A DNA stretch of 64,000 nucleotides from Antedon mediterranea. Lineage: Eukaryota > Echinodermata > Crinoidea > Comatulida > Antedonidae. The translations under genes and the position numbers were made by a program. Under the pieces are notes generated by a model that saw nothing but the letters and a program-made list of their open reading frames with translations, did no database searches and had not been told where the DNA came from. The stretch lies in contig NC_092673.1 in NCBI RefSeq assembly GCF_964355755.1, positions 33,427,648 through 33,491,647 on the forward strand, given 5' to 3'. Shown here piece by piece: positions 51,341 through 63,867 of the stretch. Numbering within the stretch: position 1 is the first letter of the stretch; each line of letters opens with the position of its first letter.

Positions 51341-53594
51341 TTATGAGGTGTGTATGAATCGTATGACGTCATCCTTCATTTGACTGATGTAGTCCGTAAA
51401 ATTCTGCAGAATACCCAACGTTAAACGATTGATGATAACAGAGTTGACCAAGGGTGTTAGATGAACAGAAGAGGGTGTTGTTGAAGAAGCCAGTGTCGAT
51501 GCATTTAGCGACGTAAGCTAAAAAGATGGAAAAGAAATAACTACGTCAAAACATGCGTACACACAAATCCGTGCCGTCATAGCATGCTTTTCAGCGACTA
51601 CAAAAAGTTGTGTGCATGCGCAGTTAGGCATATTTCATGTTAAAATGTAAACGTATACAAAATTGACGACATCAATATTGTTTTAATAGTTGTAAATGCT
51701 TAATAGGCTCTAATTTTATTCGTTTAAAATCGGTACGCTTGATAACCGTGAAAATCAGTACTAACTACGTTCACACTTTGTCTCAGTTCGAGTACGGTGG
51801 CCGGATAACTTAAATATAATGTAAATAATAGTATCCAGGAGGAATATGAAATTTGCACACTAACGCATTCCATATTGCGTACAAAACGCACGTGTGTGAT
51901 TCAAAACGTAACGCTGCCTGAAGTTTCTGGCCACCGGACCAAAACCAGGCTCATTTTGAACGTAGCCTTAAACAAAGATGGCCGCCGGCCGTACTTACCA
52001 CTTGGTTTGTTTCAGCAATACATTGATTTGTACTCGACAACGCGTTGGTAAAATTACTTGTAAAGTTGCTGGAAGACGTTGCTACACGTGACTCCATACG
52101 TATCATAATGCCAATTGCTACACCGTAAGTCTTCAAGTTCTTCAGGTGATAGAGCATAACTAACGTACTCTATTTATGGATATGAAATTGAAAAGATAAA
52201 TTATTGATTGAGATTACACTTTTTATACAGACCCCATGTGCAGTTAAATTATATACAAATATATATATAAACACATCAGGCAAAGAACATTGATTCTAAA
52301 CCGCCCGGTAATATACTGAAATTTAATTAATCAATTTGAAACGATAAAGATAAGGAAATCTGTGAGAATGAGAAATATATTTAATTTGTTTATTATAGAT
52401 CTAAAAATCACTTTTGTCGATTCCACCATACCTACGGTACCACTTACATACAGTGCAACATTCTCGATGCACTTTGAGTAGGCTTGCTACTGGTTAACGA
52501 CCGTGCAATACGCGTTTGCAGTGAGTCTATTGCCGATTATCACATGATATACTATTACAAGAAATACATATCAATTGTACAATAATTTTCTTTTTAAATA
52601 CTGCTTTTACGCTGCTTTATCATAATATTTCCATTGAATTGGTCAATAATATTGTGACGAGGACAATAAATTTAAAATGATGTGGTAATATATATTATGA
52701 TAATAATACTTACGTTTGATGCTAATGAAGTATTGATACTTGCCAGCGTGGGTATCCCTCTTATTGTAGCATTTACATATGCACTTCTTGAACCAAATCG
52801 CTCAATTTTCTGAAGAAATAACATGCAATGTCCAATTTTCATTTTTACCAGTCAGTCTAATAATATCTACTATCAAGAAGTATTTTCTTATAGTTCATTT
52901 CAGACTATTAGAAATGATAGAATCATAATACGATTTGGAGGGAAATGTGTACATCGTAAAGCTTGGTTCCCATTAGCAACGCAACGTAAGTGATTTGATC
53001 AATCAATCACAAACGATCGATTATTCGAACAGTGGCTTGTCATTGGTCAACTCGCTTGCGTTGCGCGTACGTCCTAGGTTTGCGTCTCTAGTGGGGACCA
53101 CGCTTTAGACATCCGATTATTCACGAAGTTTACATGCGTTCATGTGGGCACGTGACTGCGATCCTTGGTACCAATAGTACAAAAATACCACGTGACGATA
53201 TTGAAACTAGGCAGAAAACGGTTCACAGTACTTTTTATTACAGGAAATTAATTTTAGTATCGGAGCAAAAAAAATCGATTGATAACTTTATACGCTACCA
53301 GTAATACGCATGTGCAGCATGGTTATTTAGCAGGAAAAGTACGCGGTCTAGGCGCGCCTATAATGTGCTAGAGATGTGTTATCACGGGTAAAAATAGATA
53401 CATCAAATAGGTTTCCCTTTAATAGGGGTTAAAAACTGTACTTACGTATCGCAGTAACGTTGCATCCACTATGTTTGATAATGTCTGTAAGTTGTCTTTT
53501 AAAGAGTTGTAATTTTGAATAAGGTCATTTGTAGCCCTCCTGTTTGTTGGCCTTGCTGTGCCACGATGAATGCTTGCCGATATTAGTACGGCTA
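51341..53594 (-). CDS. Unrecognised single-pass membrane glycoprotein, paralogue A (5' end not found)
   Basis: Exons (5' to 3'): 53594-53446, 52809-52714, 52130 (or 52139) to 51999, 51517-51341. Splice sites are good and, after the first, all junctions are phase 0; about 183-186 residues end at TAA. The first exon starts in phase 1 at the end of a hydrophobic segment (AVLISASIHR), so an upstream exon with the Met and most of a membrane anchor is missing; I could not find it. What follows is hydrophilic with N-glycosylation sequons (NAT, NTS, NFT, NFT, NAS, NFT), consistent with an ectodomain of a type II protein. The second exon starts KIERFG and the last closes NFTDYISQMKDDVIRF, both matched in paralogue B at 60066-63727. 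No known family was recognised. Confidence 0.68.
52959..53106. mobile_element. Foldback MITE, GGTTCCCACTAG family, in an intron of paralogue A
   Basis: Left end AAAGCTTGGTTCCCATTAGC, right end CTCTAGTGGGGACCACGCTT. The interior pair GATTTGATCAATCAATCAC / CATTGGTCAACTCGCTTGCG also folds back. Confidence 0.8.
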
Positions 53595-54611
53595 CTGTAA
53601 CATAAGTAAGACCTTTATTAATTAACAGAATACCTTATTGCCATGTACGGATAAATAGAAAAATCGTGTACGGATAAGAATAACCGTGTACGGATAAATA
53701 GAATAATCGGGGAATATATTAGTTTCACAACGATATGAATAATATAATCAAACAATACATTTCTATTTAATTGAATCAACAAATAAGAACGTAAATATTA
53801 TTTCTTTAAAAAAATCAATTCACTATTGATAATCCTTGGCCACATTGCCTAAAGACATAAAATAAAATAAAATAACTATTAAAAACATTTCTTAAAGATT
53901 AAAAAAAAAGAAATTAATAACATAAAGTAACAACAGAATATCCAGTGAAATCATTTGATACTATAGTTGTATTATAATGTGTTGTTATTTAGCATAGAAA
54001 AGTTATTTCCGTGAAAACCCTCCTTTGGGACACTCTTCATAGGACACGCCTACTTTGTTGGTTCCCGAAAATTGTTCCCTTAACAGAGGGCCGTACTGAG
54101 TTGCATGGTTCGAATCATACTTGCCAACTACCATTATTTTACCGATTGTCCAAAACAGACATATTTGACTGAGCTGTAATCAAAATTTATTTACGATTAA
54201 AAACATATGCTTTTGAATTGACCAGTTTAATACCTATAGCGATAATTCCAGAACGTTTCATTGCAGTCTCTTCTAAATTTTACTTAAATATCTGTTGTTG
54301 AATTAATCTTTGTACTTTATGATGTGCCATGTTGATCCGATTCTGTTTTATATTTAAAGATAGGCCTAATTACGAAATAAGTGACCACAGTATCGGAATA
54401 AATGCATTACGGTGGTGGTTTTCAGTGGGTTGAATAAGGAACAGGGATTTTTTCCTGTTCATTAGTATAGCACCTTAATAATCACTGGGAATTAATGTGT
54501 AATTAATTGCTTTCAATTTCCGTTATCATATTCACATTTTTTTAAATCGGAACAAACTGATATTGAAATCGTTTTTTTCTTCTAGTAATTAAGCATCGGT
54601 ACCCGGCCGTC

Positions 54612-54980
54612 TAAAGGCCAATTGACACAGACGAGCGGTAACGATAAAGCTTGGTTCCCACTACAGACGCAACGTAACGCAACTTACGGAACGTAAGCAA
54701 ATGCCCTTCCAATAATTGTGTTTTCCCCCGCCTGCGTGTTTGCAGCACCGTTGCATCGTCGGTTCCCACTTTTGATTACGCAAAATACAACACTTTGCGC
54801 CAATACGTCGCTGCGTTACGTTGCGTTGCGTTCTAGTGGAAGTGGAAACCACGTTTTAGCACAAAACCGCGTAGCTTGTCCCACATCGGAAACCGTTGTG
54901 TGTAAATAAATGGTCATTAGAATTAACATAGATTCTATATTTTTATTACTTTTATCGTCTGTGTAAATTGTCCTACGAAG
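54612..54980. mobile_element. AAGGCCAATT-family element with a second MITE inserted in it
   Basis: Outer ends AAAGGCCAATTGACACAGAC and TCGTCTGTGTAAATTGTCC are inverted. A GGTTCCCACTAG-family element (54646-54857) sits just inside the left end, so the outer element was present first. Confidence 0.65.
54646..54857. mobile_element. Foldback MITE, GGTTCCCACTAG family
   Basis: Left end AAAGCTTGGTTCCCACTACA and right end AGTGGAAACCACGTTTTAG, with ACGCAACGTAACGCAAC-type subterminal repeats inverted on the two sides. Open frames on both strands across it are incidental. Confidence 0.8.
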
Positions 54981-56606
54981 AATTATATGACTGCTAATTA
55001 CTAATTAGTAAATCGCCCTTCTTGGATTAGGCCTTCTAAATAAGTTCTTGAACATCTTATCAAAACAATATTTCGTTTGTATTACGGTACTTCTAACAAC
55101 GTTTTTGCAAGTGATATTTTGACCAATGTCAAGCGACGGCTTGGATGAGTTTAGTTGAGCCGTCGTCGGTTATTGGTTAGTTCTCTTGGATTATGTTTTA
55201 AGGCTATTAAACCCATTTTTTGTTTTGTTTTATAGGTTCGTTTTACTTTTTTCAATCGAAGAATAATCCATCATTTTTTGACATGTTATGTTTTTCACAT
55301 TATTATTTATTTATTTTAAAGAAATTGATTTATTTTGTTGTAAATACAATATTTAATTATCCACATACATCCACATACATTTTTACTTAAGATTGTGCAT
55401 TATTCACTAATCACAGTGTATAGTATCGAAAGAGGATGGTCTAAAGTTATGTAATTTAGGTTTAAGAAATAATAATATTTATCTTCCAGTGGCTGTGAAT
55501 GAGAGTGAATTAAGGCTCTGTTTACGTTACCTCCGAAAGTTGTGGTTTTATGAAAAGGCTTTGACAAAGGGAATGTTAATATATTTTTGTGTTCATATCG
55601 ACATTTTGAAATAAAATGATACCTGGATCATCGACAAAGGAATTATATAGCTCGTTTAATTAACGTACCGTGTATTTTAGTAAATTAAGCAATATTTATT
55701 GACTCCCACACCCAACATCAAAAGTTACCCAGAGAAAGTAAATATGTATATTTTAGCAACATTACCAAAGGTGGTTCCGGAAATTAATCATATAAGTAGA
55801 AGTAGGATGAACATTACACAGACCTAGGTAACACTTGTATAAATTAATAACGTCAATATACTAATGGAGAAAATGTAACATTCAGAATTGGCGTTGATTA
55901 AAATCGATTATGTTATAAAAATTAAAATCTGCTAGTTATTACTGATATTATTTTGACATGATGTGGTCATTCTTATATCAAACATCTTGAAAGTAATAAC
56001 TTGTACTATGCATTTTGAGCTTTTACTGATTTTCTGGCTAAGTTGGCAAACATATGGAAAATGTAGCGTACATTTACCACGATTGTACGATTATCAGCTA
56101 TTCGATGTCGCTGTCAATACAATAGACGCACGGCAGCTTAACAATACACATAGTATAGCGGTGAGATGCAAGCCGAGCAGTCTTAAATTGTCTTTTTAGT
56201 GAACATCGTATAGGTTCTTAAATCATTGTATGTAAAGTTTTATTTAAGTCTGAGTATTCAGCGCCTTTGATAAAGAAGGGTTTTTAGAACTGTGCAATGA
56301 TGCTTACGAAGTAGCACTGAAGGAAATGATCAATATAGTCGTTTGTATTAATGCGGGCAAGTTTAATTAAGGTTTTATTTTATTGATGAGTGCTGGTAAT
56401 TAGTACAGTGTTTCATATAGTAATATCAATATATATTGAGGTGTAACATAACTATAACAATGATATTGTAACAGTTACCAATACTGTTTACGTCTTCGGC
56501 GACTTATTAAAATCGACATTGGTATAAAACAACACAATTGATTTTACATTGTTAAGTGTTATTGTTGATTGTTGTCAATTAGATATAGGTGGTTTGAGTT
56601 GCTGCT

Positions 56607-56757
56607 TAAGCTTGGTTCCCACTAGCGTCGCAACGTAATGCAACATACGCAACGTAAGAAAATTCCCTTCCAATAATTGTGTTGGCCCCTTCTGCGTGAA
56701 ATCAAACCTGTGATGTCTGCGTTACGTTGCGTTGCGTTCTAGTGGGAACCACGCTTT
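56607..56757. mobile_element. Foldback MITE, GGTTCCCACTAG family
   Basis: Left end TAAGCTTGGTTCCCACTAGC, right end TCTAGTGGGAACCACGCTTT, with inverted ACGCAACG/CGTTGCGT subterminal motifs. Confidence 0.85.
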
Positions 56758-57207
56758 AGAGACCGTACTGGGTTGAAATAGAAGAACTGAATTACTAACA
56801 GTTGTGTAGTTATCGTCGAAATTCGGCAGCCCGTCCGCGATATTTCTTTTCGTACATAAGTTTAGGACCCCTCGTGAAACGTCACAAAATAAACATGAAT
56901 ATTCATTAGTTATATCCATAAGGTGTGACGTAAGAATCGAGCTAACTACAATTCGCTAATGTAAACGATTTCTGTCGAGCCGTCTGTGTAGTCGAGTGAA
57001 TATATGGACTTTACATGTCGATGTATGGTGTTCGACTCCCATGAGCTACTTCTTTTACTTTATAGTGAGAGAGAGATTATTTGAAGGGTTAGGTTAAGTT
57101 ATATTTAGGAAGTTTGGCTATCTTTCACTTATGTACGAAAAAAAAAATCGCAGCCCGCCCTCATCCGTCTTCGATCCGCCTATCGTATTATGGCTGCAGG
57201 GGCCTGG

Positions 57208-58717
57208 GTGCGATTTTTTTTCCGTACGAGAGTTCCTCCATCGGTTCGTTTCGGACTCAATCGACTCTCTTCGGTAAAGTCAGCTCACTGATGCGTGAGC
57301 AACATAATACAATTTACATTAATAGTAATACGAGTTTTGATGACATTAATTAATAAATACTAGGCCCTAGGCCTACTTAGTAATTGCATTAAGAACCCAA
57401 TAGCATATTAAAGATAATTAGGTCTACGACCCAATAGTAGGTCGTATCAGATATTATTTGTTGAAGTTGAATGACCTTTTGTCACGAACGAAAGGCTCTT
57501 TTCTTTCGTTATGGTATTGTAGCTAGCCCATGGCTAGCCTAGCCAAGCTTGTGTAGGCCTATGCAATGTATTACTTTTGAATTTAAAATGATTATGTACA
57601 GTAGGAATTCCTATGCACAGTGTATGTTTTTTATACCTTTTAAAATAATATTATTAAATTAATATTTATATTGTAAGGTAATGTAATTACGTTACCGACG
57701 TAGGCCTACGTATTTATCCCCAATCATGAAAAATAAAGATTTCAGACTTTTAATAATAGGCCATTTTGGAGTTTTAATTAAGTTGGGCCTACAACTAAGA
57801 TATATATTATTGTTTATTATGTGTAATATGTAATTTGGAAAATCATAAAAAATACATGCAAAGTAAAAAACATCCAATTACGGTACTGACACGACTACAA
57901 ATAGTACAATACATTTAATAATAACAAATTTTCCAGGAAGCTTATGTGATACTATCATCTTATCATGAAGATCGGTTTTCTGTATTCTGATATTCTTGAT
58001 TTTATTTTTTTTATTATGGTTTCTGAAATTAATTAAAAAAAAAATTGTTCATTTTAATTCAAAATTTCCACCGGCCAAGATATCAATAATTATTAAATTA
58101 ACACAATATTAAACGCTTTATAAGCAAGCATTGTTTCTATACATTACAACTACAAGAATACATGTTACTAGGCTAGGCCTATAAACAATTCATTTCAAAT
58201 GAAGAAATTGTAATTTTCTTGATAAAAACATCTGTTAGTGTTACTGTACATATAATTTCTAACCTACTACTTCATTTTATTAAAATAAAAAATAGTACTG
58301 TAGATGGAAATGTACTACACATTGAAGCACACGTCGTACGTAGGGCTAGGCAGCTAGGCCTTTTGTGACGACCAACAAAGTGCTGCTGTGTGTGTTAACT
58401 GTTTGTGAATCTCATGGTACATACATTGGTTTGTGGCTGCCTATACAGTATTATATTATTAAAATTCAAGGCCTATTATTATTATTATTATTACAATGAG
58501 GTTCAGTACTACTATTAATATTTATTATTATATTTACAGTGAGTATATAATATTAGGCCTAGTAAATCTGTCACTCGTCGTGCAAAAAAAGCTGCTCACG
58601 TTTTGTCTTGTGGTTGCTGTCACGCATCAGTGAGCATCGGTGGCTTACCGAAGAGTCGATGGAGTCCGAAATGAACCGATGGAGGAACTCTCGTACGGAA
58701 AAAAAAATCGCGAGCCG
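57208..58717. repeat. Inverted-repeat pair, arms of about 95-100 bp, 1.3 kb apart
   Basis: Left arm 57208-57302 and right arm 58619-58717 are reverse complements (landmarks CCGTACGAGAGTTCCTCCAT, CGACTCTCTTCGGTAA and CACTGATGCGTGA). A poly-T/poly-A tract and a GCGATTTT motif mark the outer side of each arm. The interior is AT-rich with no recognisable protein. A related CGTACGAAAA...ATCGC motif occurs inverted near 56840 and 57130. Confidence 0.7.
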
Positions 58718-58986
58718 TATAGCTAGTAAAATGTTAGAATCAATGTCGCCCTCTTGCGATAGGTATGATAACTGTGGAAGACGTAGAGGGCAGTGGTTAT
58801 AAAAACTATGTACGATGTGTACATTATACTGTCTGTCTGTCTGTTATCATAAACGAAATAATCAAAAAAAGTGGACCTTTAACAGGACACACCCATTGGC
58901 ACATTACTAGATTAATATTTTTATCACATCAGTGAATTGTTATTAGTATTCTTCAGCAAGAATGTCGATATGCATCTAAACAACGA

Positions 58987-59113
58987 AAGTGACCTGACCT
59001 AGTAGGCCACACACGACGAGTACGTGACCCTCCGACTCGACCTCCCCATAAGTGACCTGACCTAGTAGGCCACACACGACGATAACTTGACCCTCCGACT
59101 CGGCCTCCCCATA
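58987..59113. repeat. Tandem duplication, 63-bp unit, two copies
   Basis: The unit reads AGTGACCTGACCTAGTAGGC, CACACACGACGA, then GACCCTCCGACTCG and CCTCCCCATA. The copies differ at a handful of bases. Confidence 0.85.
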
Positions 59114-60065
59114 ATCCATATATTGATATACATTATCATTTTAAACAAATAAATAATAAAGAAAATTGCTTTTTTAATTTATGTAAAATTTATTTTTAAT
59201 GTAAAAAAGTATGCATATAAACATAATCATCTTATTAATGGAAGATACATTATCAGCACCCCTAAAACACCTTTATTTTTATAAACAATATTATACTTAA
59301 ACTACAGTTGTATATTACACACATTTCCATTTTATAAATGGTTACAGGAATTCACTGAATAGACTTATTTATTCAAATTTTTTCAATAAGTATTATCCTA
59401 TTTCTTTCAATATGAAAGTACTTCATAAGTATCTAGATTATACATCCAAATGTTTTTTGTTTTCCAAATGTTGAAACAATTTTTTTAAATACATGTGGTT
59501 TTCTTAATTGAAACAATGTTTATAAAAATACAGCGCTGCTTCAACCAATAACCTTAAATAAATAGCATCTAAATAAATAAATATAAATACAGTAGTATAA
59601 AAAATAACGCTTTGCGTTTTAATTAAATCTGGAAGAGCTTGATATATACAGCACCTGATTCTTCAGGAGGACGACACCATAAACAAGACGCGCGGCACCA
59701 TAACCAAGACGCGCGCGTATAAACCCTGATAATTAGGACTGGCATTCTTATTGGACGCTTTCATCAGATGTCTTCTCGTGGTGATATATAAATAATTAAT
59801 TAATTCAAATATTATTTTATTATATTATTTACAAATTAAAGTTAAATTGCATTCGGATTCAAGGTTTAGTACTCTATTGGAATTCAAAATAGAAAATGTA
59901 ATATATCTAAAGTTATTTATATATACAGTATATTAAATATTATTTCAGGTTTGCATTTTTGCTTGCTATAAGCTAAACAGAATGGTACAACAGATGAATG
60001 AAATTCTATTTACAATTGCATGGTGGTGCGCAGTGCACCTTGTATAAATCACCTAATCCTCTCAA

Positions 60066-63000
60066 TTATTGCGAGCCAGAAAAACGCAGTCTGATGACGT
60101 CATCTCTCAAAACGCTCAGGTAATCTGCAAAGTTGTCCATAGTGGCGACCATCATAAAGTCGTTGGCTTGTTCGTTGAAAAATCTACATGCAACCGGGTG
60201 TCCCTCTGATCCAGCAATCAAATCGTGTTCCAACTCTTGCTCAAGCTTTAAAGGAAAAAAAAAATTATTAAAGATATTTAAACTTTTTAATCTTATTATT
60301 ATTGGTTATTTTATTTCTATTAAGTATCAATTCGATTTCTGTGTATAGATAGTGTTTATACATAATATTCGATACTGTTATGTTCGGTCAGTAACACAAA
60401 ACCGTACGCGCGCGCGTACAAACTCTGATAATGTAAACCTTTTGTACGCCGCCTTAAAAAAGTTTGTGGTTCTTTTGTGTTTTAGAAAGATTGATATTGT
60501 TAAATAAAATCAATTAAAAGTGTAGTAACTTAAATAAAAAATATGTACTTCGATAATTTGTTTAATATTAGTTTAATATTACCATAATAGATACCACATT
60601 AGAGCGATATTCACATTAATTTGTTCCGTTTCACGGAAGGACGAAGATTCTTTTTTATGATTTTCCATTTTAAACACAGGGTACAGTGTGAATGTAGCTT
60701 TACAGTGAGCAAACAAGCAATTGACTGTTGACTGTGTGAAAAGACTGTTACCAAAGAGAACCTTTACAACAAAATACTTACATATCTCGTTATACGATGC
60801 TGTACTTCTGTTATTACTAATTGTATTTTGACAAAATCGTCAACATAATTCGGTGTTCTGTTCATTTTTGTTTCATAATTCTTGAAACAGATCATAGCAT
60901 TGTTGTAAGTGAATAGTTCATCATAGTATGCGGCGAATATCTGAGGGAACTGCAAAAGAAACCATAAGACTTGAAATTTACATGGCATTGCTATTGTTCA
61001 CATGATGGGGGGGGGGGGGGAGGAGGGGCAGGGGGAGGGGACGTTGTTCAATAGTCTTTTGGCTAAATCTGTTTGGGTTTTTCCAACTATATGTGGTGGA
61101 GAAGCAAAGCCAAATCACATCTTTTGTGCGTGGGTGTAAAATCGCAATGCAGTGCGGTGGAGTTGACCAATCACAGGCGAAGGTTCTTGATTGGTCAAGT
61201 TACTTTGTGGTGGGTTTGAGCGAGAGTTGATTCACCAATCATGACAAGCGAAAATGCGAATGATCTATCGCGTCGTACGTCAACGTAGTTGCGGCTTAAG
61301 CTTGGTTCCCACTAGAACGTACGCAAGGACGTAAACGCAACGCAAGCGTTTTAACCAATGACAAGCGAAGTTATAGACAGTTAGCAATCACAAGCGAATA
61401 AGCCATCGCTTGTGATTGGTCAATTCACTTGCGTTGCGTTACGTCCTTGCGTTGCGTCGCTATTGGGAACCACGCTTTTGTGGGAGTAGGAAATCAGTCG
61501 CCTTTTTAAAAACTTACCGTTATATCTGGTTGTTGTGACCTAGCGTAGGCATCTTGGTTTTGAGGGACATTGTTATTTGTGTATCCGTTTGTGTACCCAG
61601 GATCACCAAATCTCATAGTTTTCTATAAACAGAAATATTATTACTAATGATGAGTTATCTGAGGACATTTTCAAGAAAATATTATTAAAAATAACTTAGT
61701 GACAACAATGTGAATAGACAAAAATAATATTAATGAGCGTGGCGAAACATAATGATATAGTATATGTAAATCAATAATAATAGTATACTTATACAAAATG
61801 ACAATGATAGTTAAATAATTGGTAAGACAAAAATGACAATGATAACAATAAGAAATAGTGATTTTAAATCTAAAAATGAAAATATTATTATATAATGTGT
61901 AATATTTTATTATGGTAATGAGTACCCACGTGTTGAAAAGGGAAAGGCGATTGTCTAAAACTGGCGGACTTGGATTCATCTGGTTTTGCTTTCGCGTCAA
62001 TAAAGTATAACAACTATCGATTTCTTCATTGACAAAAATTAAGATTTAATCATAGTTAATATTATACCGGATAACTACTGTACATGTATTGTTTACTTGA
62101 TTTTTTTAAAGGCCCTGTTGGTAATATGTGATGTATATTGTGACGTCATGAGTTAAATGAATGATCAATAAATCCCAATTACTATATTATGAGGAGGAAA
62201 CGCATGAACGTAAGCGCAACGCAAGTAATTTTGCCAATCAGGGCGGCGCGCGATGGATCATCCGAACTATCGCCTGTTTTTACGCTATACTTTCGTTGAG
62301 TTGCGTCTCAAAGTGTGAAACAAGCTTTAGTTTGAAAGCAAGTGAGGCACATGTGAATATTAATGATTGGTTCCCACTAGAGACGCAACACAACGACGTA
62401 AGTGATTTGACCAATCACAAGCGATGGATTATTCGAACTGTCGCTTGTCATTGGTCAACACGCTTGCGTTGCGTTTACGTCCTTGCGTTACGTCCTAGTG
62501 GGAACCACGCTTAACTGATTTCTGATATAATAATCATGCTGTACAAACTTTAAATCATTTATAGATATTACTCCATGCATTATAAGCCAAGAAACACTAA
62601 ACTACCCCTGCACTGATAAGGCTGAAACGAATAATACGAACGGTAATACAGTATGAGAAAATCGTTCCAATCAGACTGCAGTATGGGCCCGTTTAATCAG
62701 ACTGGACAGTCTATGGGCTCGTTCAATCAGACTGGACAGTCTATGGGCCCGTTCAATTAGACTGGACAGTCTATGGGCCTGTTCAATCAGACTGCAGTCT
62801 ATGGGCCCGTTCAACAAGCAGACTACAGCAGTCTATGGGCCCGTTCAAGCAGACTACAGTCTATGGGCCCGGCTTTATTTACCCGGGTAAGTTGGTGCCC
62901 TACCCACCAATAAACTGTGCCCATGAAACCATCTTTCGCGTGGGCGAATAACTAAAGGCGCCAAGACTTGAACATAAAATAGATAGGCCAAAGTTTATTT

Positions 63001-63727
63001 GTCTGAAACCGAACTAACTGTCGGTACCGGTACACTATATGCAATGGTATGATAATATACATTTCGTGGTTTTCGTGGTTATATAGGAAATGAATTTATT
63101 CCACCATTACAACACTATTACTAGTATTATTCCGGAAATTACAATAGGGTTGGTGCCGCTAGGAAATTACGGTTTCCCACCTCCCATTCCTTCTAAAATA
63201 AAAACCGAATATATAACTTGAATTTTACATTTCTGGTATTTTTATTCAACTTCAGATTTTTATTTTCATGCTATAGCAAAAATTATCCACCGTATATCCA
63301 CCATCTTTGTTCACCTTCTAGGGAGTCACAAGACATGTTATTACATTTGGTTAAACTACCGTACCTAACTACTGAAAAAAATGTCTTCCTGGTTTTTATA
63401 GCAGAATTTTGCCAAATTTTGTATTTGACCATAATAAGGGAAATTCATGTTTTTCGTCTTGATTTCTGTTACAAATATTTGATTTATGTACAATTAACCA
63501 GATATTATTTAAAATTCATGCCTGTACCTGAGCTTTAAAGTAAAAATACATTGCTACTCACCATATTATTTAATATTGATGTTTGTCTATTTACTAATTC
63601 TTCGACTTTCTTATCTAAATCGTCGACAATTGAGGGAATAGGAGCTGCTTTCACACTGTATAGGCAGGTAGCGATTAATAATAAAACGACTGCGAATGAC
63701 AGAAAAATAAATACATTATTATAAATT
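60066..63727 (-). CDS. Unrecognised type II-like membrane protein, paralogue B (5' end beyond window)
   Basis: Exons (5' to 3'): 63727-63562, 61622-61518, 60949-60782, 60245-60066. All have GT-AG sites; the first begins in phase 2 and the rest join in phase 0, giving 205 residues to TAA. The first exon encodes a membrane segment (VFIFLSFAVVLLLIATCLYS) followed by a charged, coiled-coil-like stretch (SIVDDLDKKVEELVNRQTSI). The second starts KTMRFG, the third is helical with a NRT sequon, and the fourth closes NFADYLSVLRDDVIRLRF. Exon count, order, phases, exon-2 start and C-terminus match paralogue A, as do the last-exon lengths (59 and 58 codons). The initiating exon lies past position 64000. 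No known domain was recognised, and function is unknown. Confidence 0.72.
61296..61477. mobile_element. Foldback MITE, GGTTCCCACTAG family, in an intron of paralogue B
   Basis: Left end TAAGCTTGGTTCCCACTAGA, right end GCTATTGGGAACCACGCTTT. The interior pair CAATCACAAGCGAATAAGCC / ATCGCTTGTGATTGGTCAAT forms a second stem. Confidence 0.85.
62366..62512. mobile_element. Foldback MITE, GGTTCCCACTAG family
   Basis: Left end TTGGTTCCCACTAGAGACGC, right end GTCCTAGTGGGAACCACGCT. A more diverged relative lies just upstream (about 62195-62335: ACGTAAGCGCAACGCAAG to ACAAGCTTTAG). Confidence 0.82.
62668..62873. repeat. Tandem repeat, period about 30 bp, about seven units
   Basis: The unit reads CAGACTGGACAGTCTATGGG then CCCGTTCAAT, with some units lacking GGACAGT or carrying small insertions. 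Located in the intron between the first two identified exons of paralogue B. Confidence 0.85.
63213..63540. repeat. Dispersed repeat, near-identical to 31135-31460
   Basis: Same landmarks in the same order as the 31-kb copy. The 106-codon frame across it is incidental. Confidence 0.8.
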
Positions 63728-63867
63728 CTAAAAAAAATTAGATAATAAGAGAAAACTATTCTTAAAGATTAAGGAATTAAAGACTTGTTCGCGCATGCAT
63801 AAGACATTTTATAATACTGTAGGCCTAGCCTAATGCTGATTGCAGTAACTACCGACGATACACGCAC

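Larger units (their letters stand above)
53595..60065. other. Spacer between the two paralogues; no further exon supported
   Basis: The missing first exon of paralogue A should lie here on the minus strand. It would be short and hydrophobic, and no candidate stands out. The stretch holds nested MITEs (54612-54980), another MITE (56607-56757), an inverted-repeat pair (57208-58717) and a 63-bp duplication (58987-59113). A TTTATT near 59817 could be a poly(A) signal for paralogue B. Confidence 0.45.

Noticed and set aside
54661-54909. Overlapping 63-codon frames on both strands
   Set aside because: Both fall within a foldback MITE and have no protein character.
61671-62000. 109-codon minus-strand hydrophobic frame
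   Set aside because: AT-rich Ile/Tyr-rich translation lying in the intron between two supported exons of paralogue B, with no splice sites that keep phase.
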